A stretch of DNA of 6,749 nucleotides, taken from contig JBCCIH010000138.1 of assembly GCA_039028315.1 (NCBI GenBank), forward strand, positions 1 to 6,749. Direction: 5' to 3'. Below the pieces are notes generated by a model that was not told where the DNA came from, searched no databases, and saw only the letters and a program-made list of their open reading frames with translations. Origin of the DNA: Thermodesulfobacteriota bacterium (GTDB lineage: Bacteria > Desulfobacterota_D > UBA1144 > Nemesobacterales > UBA2774). Shown here in pieces: positions 5,413 to 6,749 of this stretch. Each line of letters opens with the position of its first letter. Position 1 is the stretch's first letter. The position numbers and the translations under genes were made by a program.

Positions 5413-6504
5413 ATGAAATACGGGGTTTTCGGAACAGGAAGAGCCGGCAGAGTTCATGCTAAAATCATACTTGATTTGGGACATGAAATTGTATGCATAG
5501 GTGATAGAAGAACGGCCGCATCAATAAAAACAAAAGAAATTTTGTCCCTTAGATGTGACATACAGAACTCTCCTGAAGAAATGATGAGTGAGCATCCCGA
5601 AATTGAGGCTGTCATCGTAGCAACTCCAACCAATGATCACGCAAAGGATGCACTGCCATTTATACAGGCAAAGATTCCTGTATACCTTGAGAAGCCTCTC
5701 ACAGATGACCTATGTGAATCGTTTGAGTTTCTAAAGAATATAGGACTTGAGCCCAACGTCTTGCAGATCGGGCTTCAACGTAGATATGACGAGGCGCTTT
5801 GTTACACCAAAGAGCTCTTAGATAAAGATCTTATTGGTGAAATAAGAGAGATCAGAAACATACTTAGAGATAAAAACCCTCCACCTGAAACTTATAGCAG
5901 CAAGGGAATAATTTACGATATGGGAATACATATTGCTGATGAGGCAATATGGCTCACAGGTGAGTTCCCAAATAAAGTTTGGGCTAGAATATTTGAAGCA
6001 AAAGGTTATCAGAGTCCAATAGATGAGGGAGGAAATACTGCTTTTGTAGAGTTTACTACTCCAAGCGGTGTAATAGGCAGACTGGACATGAGCCGTACAC
6101 ACTCATCTGGATATAATAACGAAACTTATATTATCGGCACACAGGGCACTATACATGTTGGAAGATTTGCCGGATACCCTGGATCTATTCCGGTGGAAAT
6201 TTGGAAGTCTGACGGAACATTGCACGACGCCTCAAAAATTTTTGAAATGTCTTATTTAGAAGGTGAATACCCTGAATTTTTGCCGAGATTCGAGAAGGCT
6301 TTTATATCTGCACATAAGGATTTTGCAGATTGTATCTCCAGCAAAACAGTATTTAAAGTAACTCAAAATGACATAATTAAAGCACAAGTATTTGTGGAAG
6401 CGGCTCATAGATCGGCATTAGAAGACTCAAAACAATATGATCTTAGTTACTCATCCGATATAGGGGAATTTGAGTCTATATGTGAAAAAGGAAATCTTCT
6501 ATAA
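5413..6504 (+). CDS. Gfo/Idh/MocA-family NAD(P)-dependent oxidoreductase (363 aa)
   Basis: The N-terminal Rossmann domain opens with YGVFGTGRAGRVHA (3-16), containing the GxGxxG dinucleotide motif. It continues with VIVATPTNDHA (67-77) and the family signature YLEKP (91-95). The second domain has IYDMGIHIADEAIWLTG (167-183). Lys94, Asp169 and His173 match in spacing the Lys-Asp-His set used for hydride and proton transfer in inositol 2-dehydrogenase (K97, D172 and H176 in the Bacillus subtilis enzyme). The protein is therefore probably an active dehydrogenase or reductase of a cyclitol, sugar or sugar derivative, but the substrate cannot be read from sequence. Length is typical and no signal peptide is present. 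No good Shine-Dalgarno sits at the proper distance: GAGGG at 5389-5393 is 19 bases away. The gene ends in tandem stops, TAA TAG, facing the convergent gene four bases away. Confidence 0.9.
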   Translation: MKYGVFGTGRAGRVHAKIILDLGHEIVCIGDRRTAASIKTKEILSLRCDIQNSPEEMMSEHPEIEAVIVATPTNDHAKDALPFIQAKIPVYLEKPLTDDLCESFEFLKNIGLEPNVLQIGLQRRYDEALCYTKELLDKDLIGEIREIRNILRDKNPPPETYSSKGIIYDMGIHIADEAIWLTGEFPNKVWARIFEAKGYQSPIDEGGNTAFVEFTTPSGVIGRLDMSRTHSSGYNNETYIIGTQGTIHVGRFAGYPGSIPVEIWKSDGTLHDASKIFEMSYLEGEYPEFLPRFEKAFISAHKDFADCISSKTVFKVTQNDIIKAQVFVEAAHRSALEDSKQYDLSYSSDIGEFESICEKGNLL

Positions 6505-6508
6505 TAGA

Positions 6509-6749
6509 CTAACTTCTCTCGGCTAAATCCCTTAGTTTTTCAAGTCTTTCCTGAAGATTGTTTATTTGTGTCATTACATCAGGATGAACCTCGTAGCTGG
6601 GAAGAGTGTAGATGTCTGTCAACATAACCCTAGTTGACCATTTATCAATAGGTATTACAACCCATGTTTTCTCATTAACATACTCAGCTGTTGATGGAAC
6701 GAGTTTAACAGTTATTTTCTCTCCAGGTTCAATGAAAGTCACTTCATAA
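6509..6749 (-). CDS. C-terminal part of an unrecognised protein, N-terminus outside the window
   Basis: The frame is open from the right edge to a TAG at 6509-6511. A GTG at 6742 could serve as start, but it lacks a visible Shine-Dalgarno and the frame continues upstream as Tyr-Glu to the edge. I therefore treat it as the end of a longer gene. The visible 79 residues begin with a beta-rich stretch (EVTFIEPGEKITVKLVPS, then KTWVVIPIDKW). They end in a charged amphipathic helix, INNLQERLEKLRDLAERS, which could form a short coiled coil. No family is recognised. The gene is convergent with the oxidoreductase, with a four-base gap and no clear terminator between them. Confidence 0.6.
   Translation of the reverse strand, partial: YEVTFIEPGEKITVKLVPSTAEYVNEKTWVVIPIDKWSTRVMLTDIYTLPSYEVHPDVMTQINNLQERLEKLRDLAERS

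Noticed and set aside
5818..6102. 94-codon minus-strand frame inside the oxidoreductase
   Set aside because: It is antisense to the conserved second domain of the Gfo/Idh/MocA protein and lacks supporting signals.
6515..6538. CTAA/TTAG followed by five T residues near the convergent ends of the oxidoreductase and right-edge genes
   Set aside because: The stem is four base pairs, far too weak for a rho-independent terminator, and it lies inside the coding end of the minus-strand gene.

Overview
The window is about 6.7 kb of AT-rich bacterial DNA. It shows standard-code genes, ATG, GTG and TTG starts, purine-rich Shine-Dalgarno sites and sigma70-like promoters. Two proteins carry Sec/lipoprotein signals with a lipobox and three more have Sec-type signal peptides. 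This points to a diderm (Gram-negative-like) bacterium, but the sequence does not fix the lineage. The genes are mostly singletons facing different ways, so this looks like an ordinary chromosomal patchwork and not a dedicated gene cluster.

Left part (1-791): the first 40 codons of a leftward gene read as the start of a B12-binding (often radical SAM) protein, and the rest lies outside the window. It is transcribed divergently from a small secreted cysteine-rich protein (312-608), which has a very good promoter (TTGACA, 17 bp, TATGCT). Directly convergent with that gene is an overlooked fragment (612-791, minus strand). It encodes the extreme C-terminus of a contractile phage-type tail sheath protein with no start codon. 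I read it as a relic of a prophage tail or contractile injection system.

Middle part (792-4186): on the minus strand lie a secreted YHYH-domain protein with a two-unit helical repeat at its C-terminus, and a lipoprotein of the inosine-uridine nucleoside hydrolase fold whose active-site loop carries an insertion and substitutions. Divergent from the latter is a class I SAM-dependent methyltransferase of a recognisable but functionally unassigned family.

Right part (4183-6749): on the minus strand lie a small exported protein, whose start I move to an internal TTG, and upstream of it a small lipoprotein. Divergent from these is a Gfo/Idh/MocA-family NAD(P)-dependent oxidoreductase with a full catalytic K-D-H set, preceded by a perfect 20-bp dyad. 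The right edge holds the C-terminal part of an unrecognised minus-strand gene.

Five of the nine genes encode proteins predicted to leave the cytoplasm. No shared pathway is evident. No tRNA, rRNA, CRISPR array, intact mobile element or convincing rho-independent terminator was seen. The strongest unexpected signal is the tail sheath remnant, which stays in frame with the stop codon of the YHYH gene.
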